Shown piece by piece: positions 39,301-49,200 of a stretch of DNA of 64,000 nucleotides. Source of the stretch: Rhodospirillales bacterium (GTDB lineage Bacteria > Pseudomonadota > Alphaproteobacteria > Rhodospirillales > WMHbin7); contig JACRJC010000006.1 of the NCBI GenBank assembly GCA_016215555.1, positions 1-64,000 of the forward strand. The letters are read 5' to 3'. Below the pieces are notes generated by a model that was given only the letters and a program-made list of their open reading frames with translations, ran no database searches and was not told the DNA's origin. The translations under genes were made by a program, and so were the position numbers. Within the stretch, counting starts at the first letter, position 1. The number at the start of each line of letters is the position of its first letter.

Positions 39301-39840
39301 CTTTTCGACCACGCGCATGCCGCGCCCGCCGCCGCCCCAACTGGCCTTGATCATGACCGGGAAACCGACCTTCTCGGCCTGCTGCAGGATCTGGGCGTCA
39401 TCCAGGGGCAGGGGATCGGTGGCCGGCATGACCGGAATGCCGGCCTTGATGGCCATGTCGCGGGCCAACACCTTGTTGCCGAGGGCGCGCATGGTTTCGG
39501 GGGCGGGGCCGACGAAGATGATGCCGCCCTTGGCGCAGGCCTCGGCGAAATCGGGGTTCTCGGCCAGGAAGCCATAGCCCGGATGCACGGCCTGAGCGCC
39601 GGTTTCATGGGCGATGCGGATGATGTCGTGGATGTCAAGATAGGCATCGACCGGCTTCTTGCCCTGGCCCACCAGATAGCTTTCGTCGGCCTTGAAGCGA
39701 TGCAGCGAGAAGCGGTCTTCCAGCGAATAGATGCCAACCGTCTGGATGCCCAGCTCGGTGGCGGCGCGCATGACGCGGATGGCGATTTCGCCGCGGTTGG
39801 CGATCAGGATTTTGCGTATCCCGCCGTGACGGTGCCTCAT
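36376..39840 (-). CDS. pyc: Pyruvate carboxylase
   Basis: This is a biotin-dependent anaplerotic enzyme that converts pyruvate to oxaloacetate, 1,154 aa in one chain. The biotin carboxylase domain (about residues 1-450) shows KILIANRGEIAIRVMRAA, the ATP-grasp loop SWGGGGRGMRVV and FIEVNPRIQVEHTVTE. The carboxyltransferase domain (about 540-830) shows DTTMRDAHQSLLATRMR, LECWGGATFDVAMRFL and HFHTHDTSGIA. A linker/allosteric domain follows. The C-terminal carrier has biotinyl-Lys1116 in EAMKMETA. ATG 39840 is chosen over the longer frame because GAGGAGA precedes it and the product then begins at the usual position. Confidence 0.97.
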   Translation of the reverse strand: MRHRHGGIRKILIANRGEIAIRVMRAATELGIQTVGIYSLEDRFSLHRFKADESYLVGQGKKPVDAYLDIHDIIRIAHETGAQAVHPGYGFLAENPDFAEACAKGGIIFVGPAPETMRALGNKVLARDMAIKAGIPVMPATDPLPLDDAQILQQAEKVGFPVMIKASWGGGGRGMRVVEKADQLLENVGAARREAKAAFGNDEIYLEKLVKRARHVEVQILGDSHGNVVHFYERDCTVQRRHQKVVERAPAPYFDQKQRDELTGYALKLARTANYKNAGTVEFLQDADTGAFYFIEVNPRIQVEHTVTECITGIDLIRAQILVAEGNKIGESGSGLPAQKDIPLQGHALQCRVTAEDPEKDFAPDYGQITNYRSAAGFGVRLDAGTAYSGARITRYYDSLLVKVTAMAQEPEDAIFRMDRALREFRVRGVKTNLRFLENVVNHPQFLNGDYTTKFIDETPELFHFPKRRDRATRLLNFIGEVMVNGNPETKGRKAPDSFASPHAPHDLPEEWQPGTRQQLENLGAKGFADWMLAQKRVLVTDTTMRDAHQSLLATRMRGHDMYAIAPAYARLTPSLFSLECWGGATFDVAMRFLREDPWERLRELKRLAPNILTQMLLRSANGVGYTNYPDNVVQYFVQRSAEAGMDLFRVFDSLNWVENMRVAIDAVVETGKLCEAAVCYTGDILDPKRAKYDLKYYVGMAKQLEKAGAHILGIKDMAGLLKPAAARVLVKALKEEVAIPVHFHTHDTSGIAAASILAAVEAGVDAVDAAMDSFSGTTSQPCLGSIVEALRNTERDTGLSSESIRAISGYWEQVRRNYGAFEAFQTTGASEVYLHEMPGGQFTNLKEQARSMGLEKHWLDIARAYADVNHLFGDIVKVTPSSKVVGDMALMMVTNSLTPEMVMDPGREIAFPDSVVSFFRGDMGQPYGGFPAELQKKVLKDQKPITVRPGEVLPAVDLAATKTDVENRVGRAISDDELASYLMYPKVFLDYAEHHKQFGDVSVLPTPVFFHGMQPDQEISIHIGPGRALIVRYLTTSEADEAGEATVFFELNGQPRSVRVADKKRTPIRQARPKATENNPLEVGAPMPGTVVSVAVTKGQKVARGDALLSIEAMKMETAVRAEADGIVQKIHVHSGDAIDAKDLLVTMSGGGE

Positions 39841-40303
39841 GACATCTCCTCGCGAGCCCTTGGGCCGGCTGATCGTTAAGTTTTTGTGCAAGTGCGAAAT
39901 ATGCTTGGGCCGGCTTTATGACGCAACAGGAATATGGCCTGACATCTATATAAGTGAGACAGCCTGTTTGCGTAATATTCCGACGGAGGGGGGAGGCCCA
40001 GTCCTTGCGGGTAGTGGGAGCGGTATCACAATAATTTGGCGCTATTTATCTCATTGTTATAAAAAGATATATTGGCAAATTTCACGTCCAATTCCCGTGA
40101 ATCCCACTCTTAAGGGCGGTTTTCTTTGTTCACTTAACCATGATCAAGGTCAAGCTTTCATCCATCTGTCAGCATCCGCTCAGGTTCCAAACAGGCTCCG
40201 ACATTCGGGCCTTCCTTGGGGCCTATGACGTCCAATTCTGGATTTTCTACTTTAACTAGAGTAGACTTCAATTCAGATGAGGGCCGTAGCTGATGGAGTG
40301 GGC
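39841..40303. other. 463-bp intergenic region between pyc and nap
   Basis: This gap separates divergent operons. It is AT-richer than its surroundings, especially 40021-40080. It contains an imperfect FNR-type box at 40134-40147 (annotated separately). An open frame at 39839-40228 gives a 129-aa product with no recognisable features and is not called. No RNA gene was recognised. Confidence 0.5.
40134..40147 (+). promoter_or_regulatory. Candidate FNR/ANR-type box for the nap operon
   Basis: TTAACCATGATCAA matches the FNR consensus TTGAT-N4-ATCAA perfectly in the right half and in three of five bases on the left. It lies 157 bp upstream of the napD start. Oxygen-controlled regulation of nap genes by FNR-type proteins is known in other proteobacteria; control here is inferred from the site alone. 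Confidence 0.4.
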
Positions 40304-40615
40304 ATGCGGATTGATCGATTCATCCAAGCTTCGCCCGAAGAGGTCGGCCAGACCCCCGCCAATATCTGCGGCGTGTTGGTTCATGCGAATCCGCGCAGGC
40401 AATCCGAGGTGGTTTGCGCCCTGAAGACGATTTCCGGGGTGGAGGTTCATCGAACCGCCGAGGACGGGCGCATCGTCATCACCGTCGAGGATACGGCCCA
40501 AAGCTGGGCCGGCGAGACTATCAAGCAAATCCAGGAACTGCAGGGCGTGCTGAACGCCTCTCTTGTCTATCACCATTTCGACGAATCCCAAGTTCGAGGG
40601 GAGAGCTTCCAATGA
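40304..40615 (+). CDS. napD: NapD, chaperone for periplasmic nitrate reductase
   Basis: This small cytoplasmic protein of 103 aa binds the NapA Tat signal peptide and assists its maturation. The NapD core is [43 protein letters not shown], followed by the helix [26 protein letters not shown] 40304 has GGAG 8 bp upstream; an in-frame ATG at 40277 has no Shine-Dalgarno. The stop overlaps the napA start (ATGA). Confidence 0.93.
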   Translation: MRIDRFIQASPEEVGQTPANICGVLVHANPRRQSEVVCALKTISGVEVHRTAEDGRIVITVEDTAQSWAGETIKQIQELQGVLNASLVYHHFDESQVRGESFQ

Positions 40616-43092
40616 CACTGTCCAGACGCGATTTCATCAAGGTGAATGCCGTTGCGGCAACGGCTGCCGCCGCCGGTCTTGCCACGACCGGCGATGTTCT
40701 TGCCGCCGATGCCGATATCCGCTGGGACAAGGGCGTGTGCCGTTTCTGCGGCACCGGCTGCGGCGTTCTGGTCGGTGTGAAGAACGGCAAGGTAGTCGCC
40801 ACGCAGGGCGACCCCGACGCGCCGGTGAATCGCGGCCTTAACTGTATCAAGGGCTATTTCCTATCCAAGATCATGTATGGCGAGGACCGGCTGGACAAAC
40901 CGCTGTTGCGCATGAAGGGCGGCAAATTCGACAAGAACGGCGAGTTCACGCCCGTTTCATGGGACCAGGCCTTCGACATCATGGCCCAGAAATGGAAAGA
41001 GGCCTTGAAGAAGCACGGGCCCAGCGGCGTCGGCATGTTCGGCTCGGGCCAGTGGACGATCTGGGAAGGCTATGCCGCATCCAAGCTGTATAAAGGCGGT
41101 TTCCGCTCCAACAATCTGGACCCCAACGCCCGCCATTGCATGGCCTCGGCCGTGGCGGGTTTCATGCGCACCTTCGGCATCGATGAGCCGATGGGTTGCT
41201 ATGACGATATCGAACATGCCGACGCCTTCGTGTTGTGGGGTTCGAACATGTCCGAGATGCACCCGATTTTGTGGTCGCGTCTGACTGATCGGCGCCTGAC
41301 CAACGATCATGTGAAGGTGGCTGTGCTGTCGACCTTCGAACATCGCTGTTTCGAGTTGGCCGACATAGGCATCACCTTCAATCCGCAGTCGGATCTGGCC
41401 ATCCTCAACTTCATCTGCAACTACATCATTCAGAACAATGCCGTGAACAAGGCGTTCGTGGACAAGTGCGTCAATTTCAGGAAAGGCGTCACCGACATCG
41501 GTTATGGCCTGCGGCCCAACCATCCGTTGGAGAAGGATCAGGCCAACGCCGCCACGCCGGACAAGTCGGATCCCATCGGCTTTGACGAATTCAAGGCCTT
41601 CGTGGCCGAATACACCGTCGACAAGGCGTCGGCCATTTCCGGCGTGCCCAAGGACAAGTTGATCGCCTTGGCCAAGCTTTACGCCGATCCCAAGGTCAAG
41701 GTCACGTCCTTCTGGACCATGGGCTTTAACCAGCATACGCGCGGCACCTGGGTCAACAACATGATCTACAACGTGCATTTGCTGGTGGGCAAGATTTCCG
41801 AGCCGGGCAACAGCCCGTTCTCGCTGACCGGCCAGCCCTCGGCCTGCGGCACCGCGCGCGAAGTCGGCACCTTCGCGCACCGTCTGCCTGCCGACATGGT
41901 GGTGATGAACGACAAACACCGCGAAATCACCGAAGGTGTTTGGAAGCTGCCGCCCGGAACCCTCAACCCCAAGATCGGCTATCACGCCGTGCTGCAGCAC
42001 CGCATGCTCAAAGACGGCAAACTGAACGCCTATTGGGTGATGTGCACCAACAACATGCAGGCCGCCCCCAACATGAACGAGGAGGGGTATCCGGGCTATC
42101 GCAACCCTGACAATTTCATCGTGGTGTCGGATCCGTATCCCACCGTCACGGCGCTGTCGGCCGACCTCATCCTGCCCACCGCCATGTGGATGGAGAAGGA
42201 AGGGGCCTACGGCAATGCCGAGCGGCGCACCCAGTTCTGGCGCCAGCAGGTGAAGGCGCCGGGCGAGGCCAGGTCCGACCTTTGGCAGCTGATGGAATTC
42301 TCGAAGCGTTTCAAGGTCGAAGAAGTGTGGGATGCCGAGTTGCTGGCCAAGGCGCCGCAATACAAGGGCAAGAGCCTGTACGACGTGCTGTATGCCAACG
42401 GTCAGGTCAACAAATTCCCCCTGGCCGATTTGCAGAAGGGCTTCGAAAACGACGAATCCAAGCATTTCGGCTTCTACGTCCAGAAGGGCATGTTCGAGGA
42501 ATATGCCATTTTCGGGCGCGGCCATGCGCACGACCTGGCGGATTTCGAGACCTATCACAAGGCACGCGGCTTGCGCTGGCCAGTCATCGACAACAAGGAA
42601 ACCCTGTGGCGATTCCGCGAAGGCTATGACCCCTATGTCAAGGCGGGCGAGGGGGTGAAGTTCTACGGCAAGCCCGACGGCAAGGCCTGGGTCTTCGCGC
42701 TGCCTTATCAGCCGGCGGCGGAAATGCCCGACAAGGAATACGATCTGTGGCTGGTCACGGGCCGCGTCCTCGAGCATTGGCATTCCGGTTCGATGACCAG
42801 GCGCGTGCCCGAACTGCATCGGGCCTATCCCAATGCCCAGGTCTTCATGCATCCGGAAGACGCCAAGTCGCGCGGCTTGCGCCGGGGCCAAACCGTGAAG
42901 CTGGTGACGCGGCGTGGCGAGGTGGTGACCCGCGTCGAAACCCAGGGCCGCAACAAGCCGCCGCAGGGTCTGGTCTATATTCCCTGGTTCGACGAGGGCC
43001 AGTTGGTCAACAAGCTGACCCTGGATGCCACTTGTCCGATTTCCAAGGAAACGGACTTCAAGAAGTGCGCCGTCAAGGTGGTGAAGGTCTAA
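40612..43092 (+). CDS. napA: Periplasmic nitrate reductase catalytic subunit NapA
   Basis: This is a molybdopterin oxidoreductase of 826 aa that reduces nitrate to nitrite in the periplasm. It has a Tat signal ([18 protein letters not shown]...LAADADIRW). One [4Fe-4S] cluster is held by Cys43, Cys46, Cys50 (CRFCGTGC) and Cys78 (GLNC). Mo is coordinated by Cys176 in [10 protein letters not shown]. The C-terminal cofactor-binding region has [22 protein letters not shown] and [18 protein letters not shown]. Length and motifs are normal for NapA. It couples to NapB and NapC encoded downstream. The start overlaps napD, so chaperone and enzyme are translated together. Confidence 0.97.
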   Translation: MTLSRRDFIKVNAVAATAAAAGLATTGDVLAADADIRWDKGVCRFCGTGCGVLVGVKNGKVVATQGDPDAPVNRGLNCIKGYFLSKIMYGEDRLDKPLLRMKGGKFDKNGEFTPVSWDQAFDIMAQKWKEALKKHGPSGVGMFGSGQWTIWEGYAASKLYKGGFRSNNLDPNARHCMASAVAGFMRTFGIDEPMGCYDDIEHADAFVLWGSNMSEMHPILWSRLTDRRLTNDHVKVAVLSTFEHRCFELADIGITFNPQSDLAILNFICNYIIQNNAVNKAFVDKCVNFRKGVTDIGYGLRPNHPLEKDQANAATPDKSDPIGFDEFKAFVAEYTVDKASAISGVPKDKLIALAKLYADPKVKVTSFWTMGFNQHTRGTWVNNMIYNVHLLVGKISEPGNSPFSLTGQPSACGTAREVGTFAHRLPADMVVMNDKHREITEGVWKLPPGTLNPKIGYHAVLQHRMLKDGKLNAYWVMCTNNMQAAPNMNEEGYPGYRNPDNFIVVSDPYPTVTALSADLILPTAMWMEKEGAYGNAERRTQFWRQQVKAPGEARSDLWQLMEFSKRFKVEEVWDAELLAKAPQYKGKSLYDVLYANGQVNKFPLADLQKGFENDESKHFGFYVQKGMFEEYAIFGRGHAHDLADFETYHKARGLRWPVIDNKETLWRFREGYDPYVKAGEGVKFYGKPDGKAWVFALPYQPAAEMPDKEYDLWLVTGRVLEHWHSGSMTRRVPELHRAYPNAQVFMHPEDAKSRGLRRGQTVKLVTRRGEVVTRVETQGRNKPPQGLVYIPWFDEGQLVNKLTLDATCPISKETDFKKCAVKVVKV

Positions 43093-43110
43093 GCGGAACG
43101 GAAAGTTGAA

Positions 43111-43902
43111 ATGGCCGAGCCCCTCTCCCCCAAAGAAGCCAGTCGCCGGGAATTCCTGGCCGGCACGGCGCGCACGGCCTGCGCCGCCGGCTTCTTCGGC
43201 ACGGCTCTGGCCCTTTGGGTCCGTCAATCGCAAGCGCTGCCGGCCACGGCGCTGCGCCCGCCCGGGGCGCTGGCCGAACGCGATTTTCTGGGTGCCTGCG
43301 CCCGTTGCGGCCTGTGCGTGCGCGATTGTCCTTACGATACGTTGAAACTGGCCGAACCCGGTTCGGGCCCGACCGTGGGCACGCCCTATTTCGAGGCCCG
43401 CCAAGTACCCTGCGAGATGTGTTCTGACATTCCCTGCGTGGCCGCCTGCCCGACCGGGGCGCTGGATCATGGATTGCAAGACATCGCCAAGGCCAAGATG
43501 GGCGTCGCCGTTCTGGTCGGACACGAAACATGCCTGAACTTTCTGGGCCTGCGTTGCGACGTCTGCTACCGCGCCTGTCCTTTGATCGGCAAGGCGATCA
43601 CGCTGGAGGTGCTGCACAATCAACGCACCGGCAGGCATGCCGTCTTCATCCCCACCGTTCACTCCGATGCCTGCACCGGCTGCGGCAAGTGCGAGAAGGC
43701 CTGCGTTCTGGAAGAGGCGGCGATCAAGGTTCTGCCGCCAAAACTGGCGCTGGGAGTTTTGGGAGCGCATTACAAGCTGGGTTGGGAGGAAAAGAGGAAG
43801 CATGGCGGGCCGCTGATTGAAGGCATCATCGATCTGCCCGACCGCGGCTATGACGCGCCTGATCGCAACAGCCAGGGCGGCTTCAAGGAGTTCAAGCCAT
43901 GA
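43111..43902 (+). CDS. napG: Ferredoxin-type protein NapG
   Basis: This is a periplasmic-side iron-sulfur protein of 263 aa with a Tat signal ([18 protein letters not shown]). Four cysteine clusters are visible: [54 protein letters not shown] and [16 protein letters not shown], enough for four [4Fe-4S] centres. With NapH it forms a quinol-oxidising module that feeds electrons to NapAB, in addition to NapC. Its stop overlaps the napH start. Confidence 0.95.
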   Translation: MAEPLSPKEASRREFLAGTARTACAAGFFGTALALWVRQSQALPATALRPPGALAERDFLGACARCGLCVRDCPYDTLKLAEPGSGPTVGTPYFEARQVPCEMCSDIPCVAACPTGALDHGLQDIAKAKMGVAVLVGHETCLNFLGLRCDVCYRACPLIGKAITLEVLHNQRTGRHAVFIPTVHSDACTGCGKCEKACVLEEAAIKVLPPKLALGVLGAHYKLGWEEKRKHGGPLIEGIIDLPDRGYDAPDRNSQGGFKEFKP

Positions 43903-44834
43903 AGCCTGCCACTTCCCTGCGTCTGCCGGGTTCTGCCGCCGTGGCGCGGCACGGTTTCTGGCAGGCCAACAGATGGCTGATTCTGCGCCGCCTGTCGCAA
44001 TTGCTTTTCCTGGCTTTGTTCCTGACCGGCCCCCTGTTCGGACTGTGGATCGCCAAAGGCAGCCTGACTTCCAGCCTGACCCTGAACGTTCTACCGCTGA
44101 CCGATCCTTTTTTCGCGCTGCAGGCCCTGCTGGCCCATCACGCGCTGGAAGGCAAGGCCGTCATCGGAGCCCTGATCGTGCTGGCGGTCTATGCCCTGAT
44201 CGGCGGGCGCATGTATTGCAGTTGGGTCTGCCCGGTCAATCTGGTTACGGACGCCTCGGCCTGGCTGCGCGCCCGCCTCGATCTGCCTGAAGGGGTCGCT
44301 CTCAACCGGTCCACGCGCTTGTGGATTCTGGGTGCCGTGCTGGTGGTTTCGGCGCTGACCGGCACCGCCGCCTGGGAATTCGTCAATCCCATCGCCATTC
44401 TGCATCGCGGTCTGGTGTTCGGAGCGCTGTATGGCGCCGGTCTGGCCTGGATCGTCGTGGCGGCCCTGTTTCTCTTCGACCTGGCCGTCAGTTCCAGGGG
44501 TTGGTGCGGGCGCCTGTGCCCGGTCGGCGCCTTCTATGGCCTGATCGGGAACAAAAGCCTTTTGCGTGTACGCGCAGTAGCCCGCGAGAAATGCGACGAC
44601 TGCCTGGATTGTTACAAAGTCTGCCCCGAGGCTCATGTCATTTCGCCGGCGCTGAAGGGGGAGGGCAGGGGCTTGGGGCCGGTCGTCTTGTCTGGCGATT
44701 GCACCAATTGCGCTCGTTGCATCGATGTTTGCCCCGAGCGGGTTTTCGACTTCGGACCGCGTTGGAAGAATCACGCGACACATGACGTCCTGACCGGGAA
44801 TCGTCCCGACAAGACGTCGCAAGCAGCCGCCTAG
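43899..44834 (+). CDS. napH: Quinol dehydrogenase membrane component NapH
   Basis: This is a membrane ferredoxin-type protein of 311 aa with about four to five helices ([84 protein letters not shown]). Two characteristic cytoplasmic CxxxCP motifs (CSWVCPVN and CGRLCPVG) are present. Two C-terminal [4Fe-4S] sites are [16 protein letters not shown] and [16 protein letters not shown]. It works with NapG to pass electrons from quinol. Confidence 0.95.
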   Translation: MKPATSLRLPGSAAVARHGFWQANRWLILRRLSQLLFLALFLTGPLFGLWIAKGSLTSSLTLNVLPLTDPFFALQALLAHHALEGKAVIGALIVLAVYALIGGRMYCSWVCPVNLVTDASAWLRARLDLPEGVALNRSTRLWILGAVLVVSALTGTAAWEFVNPIAILHRGLVFGALYGAGLAWIVVAALFLFDLAVSSRGWCGRLCPVGAFYGLIGNKSLLRVRAVAREKCDDCLDCYKVCPEAHVISPALKGEGRGLGPVVLSGDCTNCARCIDVCPERVFDFGPRWKNHATHDVLTGNRPDKTSQAAA

Positions 44835-44883
44835 CAGTCATCTGCGGGCAAGGGAAGACGTTTCTGGAATGGGAGACTTCGCC

Positions 44884-45333
44884 GTGAACACTTGGATCAA
44901 GACACTCCTGACGACGGGCATGCTGTTCCTGGCGGCTGCCGTAATCTCTTCGGATCCGTCCTTGGCGCAAGTCAAGCAACTTGATCCGGCCGCCAAAGTC
45001 GATCAAACGAATCCTGCCCCCGATCTTCACGCCACGGTCGAGAACCAACGTCTGGGCCGTGCTTATCGCCAACAGCCGCCGCTGATTCCGCATCGTATCG
45101 AGAAATACGAGATTGATCTCAGGGTCAATCAATGCCTGCGCTGTCACGACTGGCCCTACAGTTCGCAGGAACGGGCGACCAAGATCAGCGAAACCCATTA
45201 CATGGACCGCGAGGGCAAGAAGCTGGACAAGGTGTCGCGCACGCGCTGGTTCTGCACCCAGTGCCACGTGCCCCAGACTGACGCCAGGCCGCTGGTCAGG
45301 AACCAGTTCACGCCTGATGCGCCGACGAATTGA
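44884..45333 (+). CDS. napB: Diheme cytochrome c subunit NapB
   Basis: This is the small electron-transfer subunit of periplasmic nitrate reductase, 149 aa. An N-terminal signal peptide (MNTWIKTLLTTGMLFLAAAV...LAQ) is followed by two heme c sites, CLRCH and CTQCH, and the NapB-type stretch PPLIPHRIEKYEIDLRVNQCL. GTG 44884 is preferred as the start because GGGAGA lies 8 bp upstream. An in-frame ATG at 44869 gives five extra residues and has no good Shine-Dalgarno. Confidence 0.93.
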   Translation: MNTWIKTLLTTGMLFLAAAVISSDPSLAQVKQLDPAAKVDQTNPAPDLHATVENQRLGRAYRQQPPLIPHRIEKYEIDLRVNQCLRCHDWPYSSQERATKISETHYMDREGKKLDKVSRTRWFCTQCHVPQTDARPLVRNQFTPDAPTN

Positions 45334-45349
45334 CGAAAGCGGGGACGAC

Positions 45350-45973
45350 ATGAGCAATCCGGAAAAATCAGGGTGGCGTCGCCTGTGGCCGCTGTTGAAG
45401 GCGCCGTCGCCCCGCTACGCGCTGGGCGTGCTGTTGCTGGTTGGCGGCATCGGCGGCGTCATGGCATGGGGCGCCTTCAACTGGGCGCTGGAACTGACCA
45501 ATACCGAGGCTTTCTGCATCACCTGCCACGAGATGAAGGTTATCAACTACGCGGAATTCCAAGGTACTGTGCATGACGCCAACAAAAGCGGCGTACGCGC
45601 CACCTGCCCGGACTGTCATGTTCCCAAGGAATGGATTTACAAGGTTCGCCGCAAGATTCAGGCGTCGAACGAGTTGTTTCATCACTTCCTGGGTACCGTC
45701 GATACGCCCGAGAAATTCGAAGCCAAACGCCTGCAACTGGCGGTCAATGTCTGGCGGGCGATGAAGGAGACCGATTCCCGAGAGTGCCGCAACTGCCACA
45801 ACTTCGAGGCCATGGATATCAGTCGCCAGAACGAGCGCGCGCATAGCCGTCACCTCGACGCCGTGCAGGACAAAAAGACCTGCATCGACTGCCACAAAGG
45901 CGTTGCCCATCATCTGCCCAAGGGTACTTTTGAGGCCGAAGAAATGCTGAACAAGGAACTGGGCGGAAAATAG
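45350..45973 (+). CDS. napC: Tetraheme cytochrome c quinol dehydrogenase NapC
   Basis: This is a membrane-anchored NapC/NirT-family cytochrome of 207 aa. One N-terminal helix (YALGVLLLVGGIGGVMAWGAFNWAL) anchors a periplasmic domain with four CxxCH sites (CITCH, CPDCH, CRNCH, CIDCH). It oxidises quinol and reduces NapB. The longer open frame to 45113 overlaps napB in another frame and is not used; ATG 45350 has GGGGA upstream. It is the last gene of napDAGHBC and is followed by a strong terminator. Confidence 0.95.
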   Translation: MSNPEKSGWRRLWPLLKAPSPRYALGVLLLVGGIGGVMAWGAFNWALELTNTEAFCITCHEMKVINYAEFQGTVHDANKSGVRATCPDCHVPKEWIYKVRRKIQASNELFHHFLGTVDTPEKFEAKRLQLAVNVWRAMKETDSRECRNCHNFEAMDISRQNERAHSRHLDAVQDKKTCIDCHKGVAHHLPKGTFEAEEMLNKELGGK

Positions 45974-45993
45974 CCGAGGCGCGACTCGGCCCC

Positions 45994-46029
45994 CCGGCGC
46001 GATGCTCCCCCGTCGCGCCGGATTTTTTT
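45994..46029 (+). terminator. Rho-independent terminator of the nap operon
   Basis: Nine-bp arms CCGGCGCGA (45994-46002) and TCGCGCCGG (46013-46021) enclose a 10-nt loop. They are followed by A and a run of seven T (46023-46029), 20 bp past the napC stop. Confidence 0.9.
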
Positions 46030-46281
46030 GCTTTGTCCGAAGACAAGAATCGCTAGGGTCAATGGGGTTCATCCTGTTGATACCCGGCAATTTTTACCCG
46101 GCTGCGGCCTTGCCGAGCAGCGTAGCGACTCGGCTATGCCTTGAAAATTAATCATTTTTTCAAAACCCCTGCTTAATATGCCCTGGCATGTCGATTGCTT
46201 CCTAGTAATCGAGAATTAAGCCCGTTCGGCGACTGGCCGGGGTGGGTGGTTGTCACATCGGCAAATTCAGGGTCGTCCGCC
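46030..46281. promoter_or_regulatory. Upstream region of the giant repeat gene with a 7-bp inverted repeat
   Basis: This region lies between the nap terminator and the giant gene and is locally AT-rich (46141-46180). An inverted repeat, TTGAAAA-N9-TTTTCAA, is at 46141-46163 and may be an operator. A GCCGAG...CTCGGC pair lies near 46110-46135. No confident -35/-10 pair was found. The rest of the 308-bp gene-free stretch from 45974 is the nap terminator. Confidence 0.35.
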
Positions 46282-49200
46282 ATGGTTTCTCCCATCTCGT
46301 CCTACAGCGAAGCGCAGATCGCTCAGATGAGCATATCCGCGGTTCAGGCCATGACCGCCTCGGACATCCAGGATCTGGAAAACACCCAGATCGCCGCCTT
46401 TACCGTCCCGCAGATCGAAGCCTTCAGCGGCACCCAGTTGCAGTCGCTGACGACGACACAGATGACGGCGCTGGAAACCACCCAGATCGCCGCTCTGTCC
46501 AGCAGTCAGATGGTGTTCAGCACCGCGCAGTTGGCGGTGCTGTTGGAAGCGCAGTTCGAGGCTTTCGGGGTTGAACAGGTTTCCGCGCTCAGCACCTTGC
46601 AGATCAAAGGCCTGACCTCGACCGAATTGTCGGGCATGACCTTGGCGCAGTTCCAGGCCCTGTCCTCGACGCAGATCGGGGCCTTGCGCCTGGCCCAAGT
46701 CAAATATCTCAGCACCGAGGAATTGGCGTCGTTGAGCGCCACGCAGGTCGCTGGCATGTCCTCGACGCAGTTGATGGCGCTGACCTCGGCCCAGGTCGAG
46801 GCCATATCGACCGAGGCCCTGAGCGCGTTGACGGCGACGCAGCTATCGGGGATCACCTACGCCAACATGAAGTCCCTGACCACGACCCAGCTCAACGCCT
46901 TTTCGACCACGCAGATCGGCGACCTGACCACGACCCAGGTGTCGGGCTTGTCATCGACCGGAATCGCCGCCTTGACGGCCACGCAGCTTGCGGTCTTGAC
47001 CTCGACCCAGGCCGGCGCCTTGACCTCTAGCCAGGTCGCGGGCCTGACCACCAGCCAGATCGCCGCTCTCTCGACGACGCAGATAGAAGGCCTGACCTCG
47101 ACCGGTCTCAAGGGCCTGACGGCGACGCAGGTCGATTATCTCTCGACGACCCAAATCAGCGCCCTCAGCACCGACCAAATGCCCGGCCTGCTGTTTACGG
47201 CCGCCGAATCGCTGGACGAAACGCAGATCGCCGCCCTGTCCGCCGCTCAGCTTGGCAGCATGAGTTCGACGCAATTGCGGACCTTCTCGGCGACGGAAAT
47301 CGCCTCGCTCTCGACGACGCAGGTCAAGGGATTGACGGTCACCGAATTGACGGGGCTGGAAGCCACGCAGCTGGCCAGCCTCGGCAGCACCAACGTCGCC
47401 GCTTTGACGACGACGCAGATATCGGGGCTGACCGAAACCGCGCTGGCGGGGCTGACCACCTTGCAATTGGCTGCTTTGACGAAAACCCAGATCGCCGCCA
47501 TTTCGACCTCGGCTATCGAGGGCTTGGTCGATACGCAGATGGCGGCCCTCAGCAACACGCAATTCGCGGCCCTGACCTCGACGCAATTCGCCTGGATGAG
47601 CGCTACGCAAATTTCCAATCTTGGCGTCACCCAGATCGCGGCGATGAGCACGACCCAAATTCGCGGCCTGACGGCGACCGAGATCGCCGCCCTGGGCGAC
47701 AGCCAGATTCAAGCCCTGTCCTCGACGCAGGTGGGAGCCATGGCCGCGGCTTCGGTCTCGGGGCTCAGCGAATATCAACTGACCCAGCTTTCGACGACGC
47801 AATTGGCGGGCCTGTCCTCGGGCCAGTTGACCCGCCTGACGACGACGCAAATCGCCAGTCTCAGCACGACCCAGGTGGCGGCGCTTTCGACCACGCAGAT
47901 GGTGGGATTAAGCGCTTCGCAAGTCTCGGCCTTCACTTCGGATCAGGTTAGCCGGATGACGCCCGGGCAACTGGCCTCGCTCAGCGTTTATCAATTCGCA
48001 GGCCTCAACGCCACCCAGATTGAAAGCCTGTCCGTCACCCAGATCGCCGCCCTCTCGACGACGCAGCTTTCCAGCCTGACCAGAACCCAGGCGATCGCGC
48101 TCAGCAGCGAGCAGGCCGCCGCCCTGTCCACCACGCAGATCCAGTCGCTTTCCGTCACCAGCGTCTATGCCCTGACGCCATCGGCCATCGCCGCCCTTTC
48201 CGACGAGCAGATCGGCGCCTTCACCAGTTCGCAACTGGCCGCCTTTTCCAATATCAGCCTCGAGGAATTGACGACCGCCCAGATCGCGGCGCTGTCGACC
48301 ACCCAGATCGAGGCCCTGTCGGCCAACGCCATCCGCAGTTTGAAGGAAACGCAACTGGCCGCCTTGACCGACACCCAACTGGCGGCGCTGACCACGATAC
48401 AGATTCTGGGCCTGTCGGAGACCCAGATCGAATATCTCTCCACCACCCAGATCGAGGGCCTGACCTCGACCCAGGTCAAGAATTTAAGTACGACGCAATT
48501 GTCGGCGATGTCGTCGGAACAGATTGCCAGCCTCTCGACCGGAGACGTGACGCTGCTGTCGACCAGCCAGATCAGCGGCATGACGTCAACGGCGATTTCC
48601 TATCTGACCGCGACCCAGCTTGGCGCGATGTCGGCGGCGCAGATCGGCTCCATCGCCACCAAAAGCATGACCGGCCTAAGCGAGGCGCAGTTCGCTTCCT
48701 TGTCCTCGACCCAGGTCCGCGCTTTCAGCAAGACCCAGATCGCCGCCTTCAGCCAGGAACAGATGGCCGCCCTGTCGGCGACCGATCTCGCTCAATTGAC
48801 CACCACCCAGTTTTCGGGCCTGGCGGCTCATCACGTTAGCGCCTTGAGTGTCGATCAAATCGCCTCTTTGGCGCCGACGCAACTGTCCGCCCTGTCGGCG
48901 CTGGGCGTTTCCGGCCTGTCGGAAGAGCAGATGCAGGCCTTCAGCCTGACCCAATTGACGGCCTTGTCATCGACCCAGATCGCCAGCCTGTCGGAAGAAC
49001 AGGTTTCCACCCTGGGCGGCGATGAGCTGGACGCTCTTTCCAGCACGCAATTGCGCGGCCTGACCAGCACGCAGATTTCCGCCCTTTCGGTCGAGCAGAT
49101 CGAATCGCTGTCGGCGACCCATCTGTCGCAATTGACCGTCACCCAGTTCGCCGGCCTGACCGACGATCAGGTCGCCGCCTTGTCGGTTACGCAATTGGCG

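Noticed and set aside
37600-39879. 759-codon plus-strand frame opposite pyc
   Set aside because: It is antisense to a full-length pyruvate carboxylase and is a low-information His/Gly/Ala-rich translation.
39839-40228. 129-codon frame in the pyc-nap gap
   Set aside because: It has no Shine-Dalgarno, no recognisable motif and unusual composition, and it overlaps the candidate FNR site.
40957-43803. 948-codon minus-strand frame across napA and napG
   Set aside because: It is antisense to two well-supported enzymes and its translation has no recognisable domain; GC-rich third positions create such frames.
46030-46281. Sigma-70 promoter for the giant gene
   Set aside because: TTGAAA and TTAATAT are present but their spacing (27 bp) is far from 17 bp, so no promoter is called.
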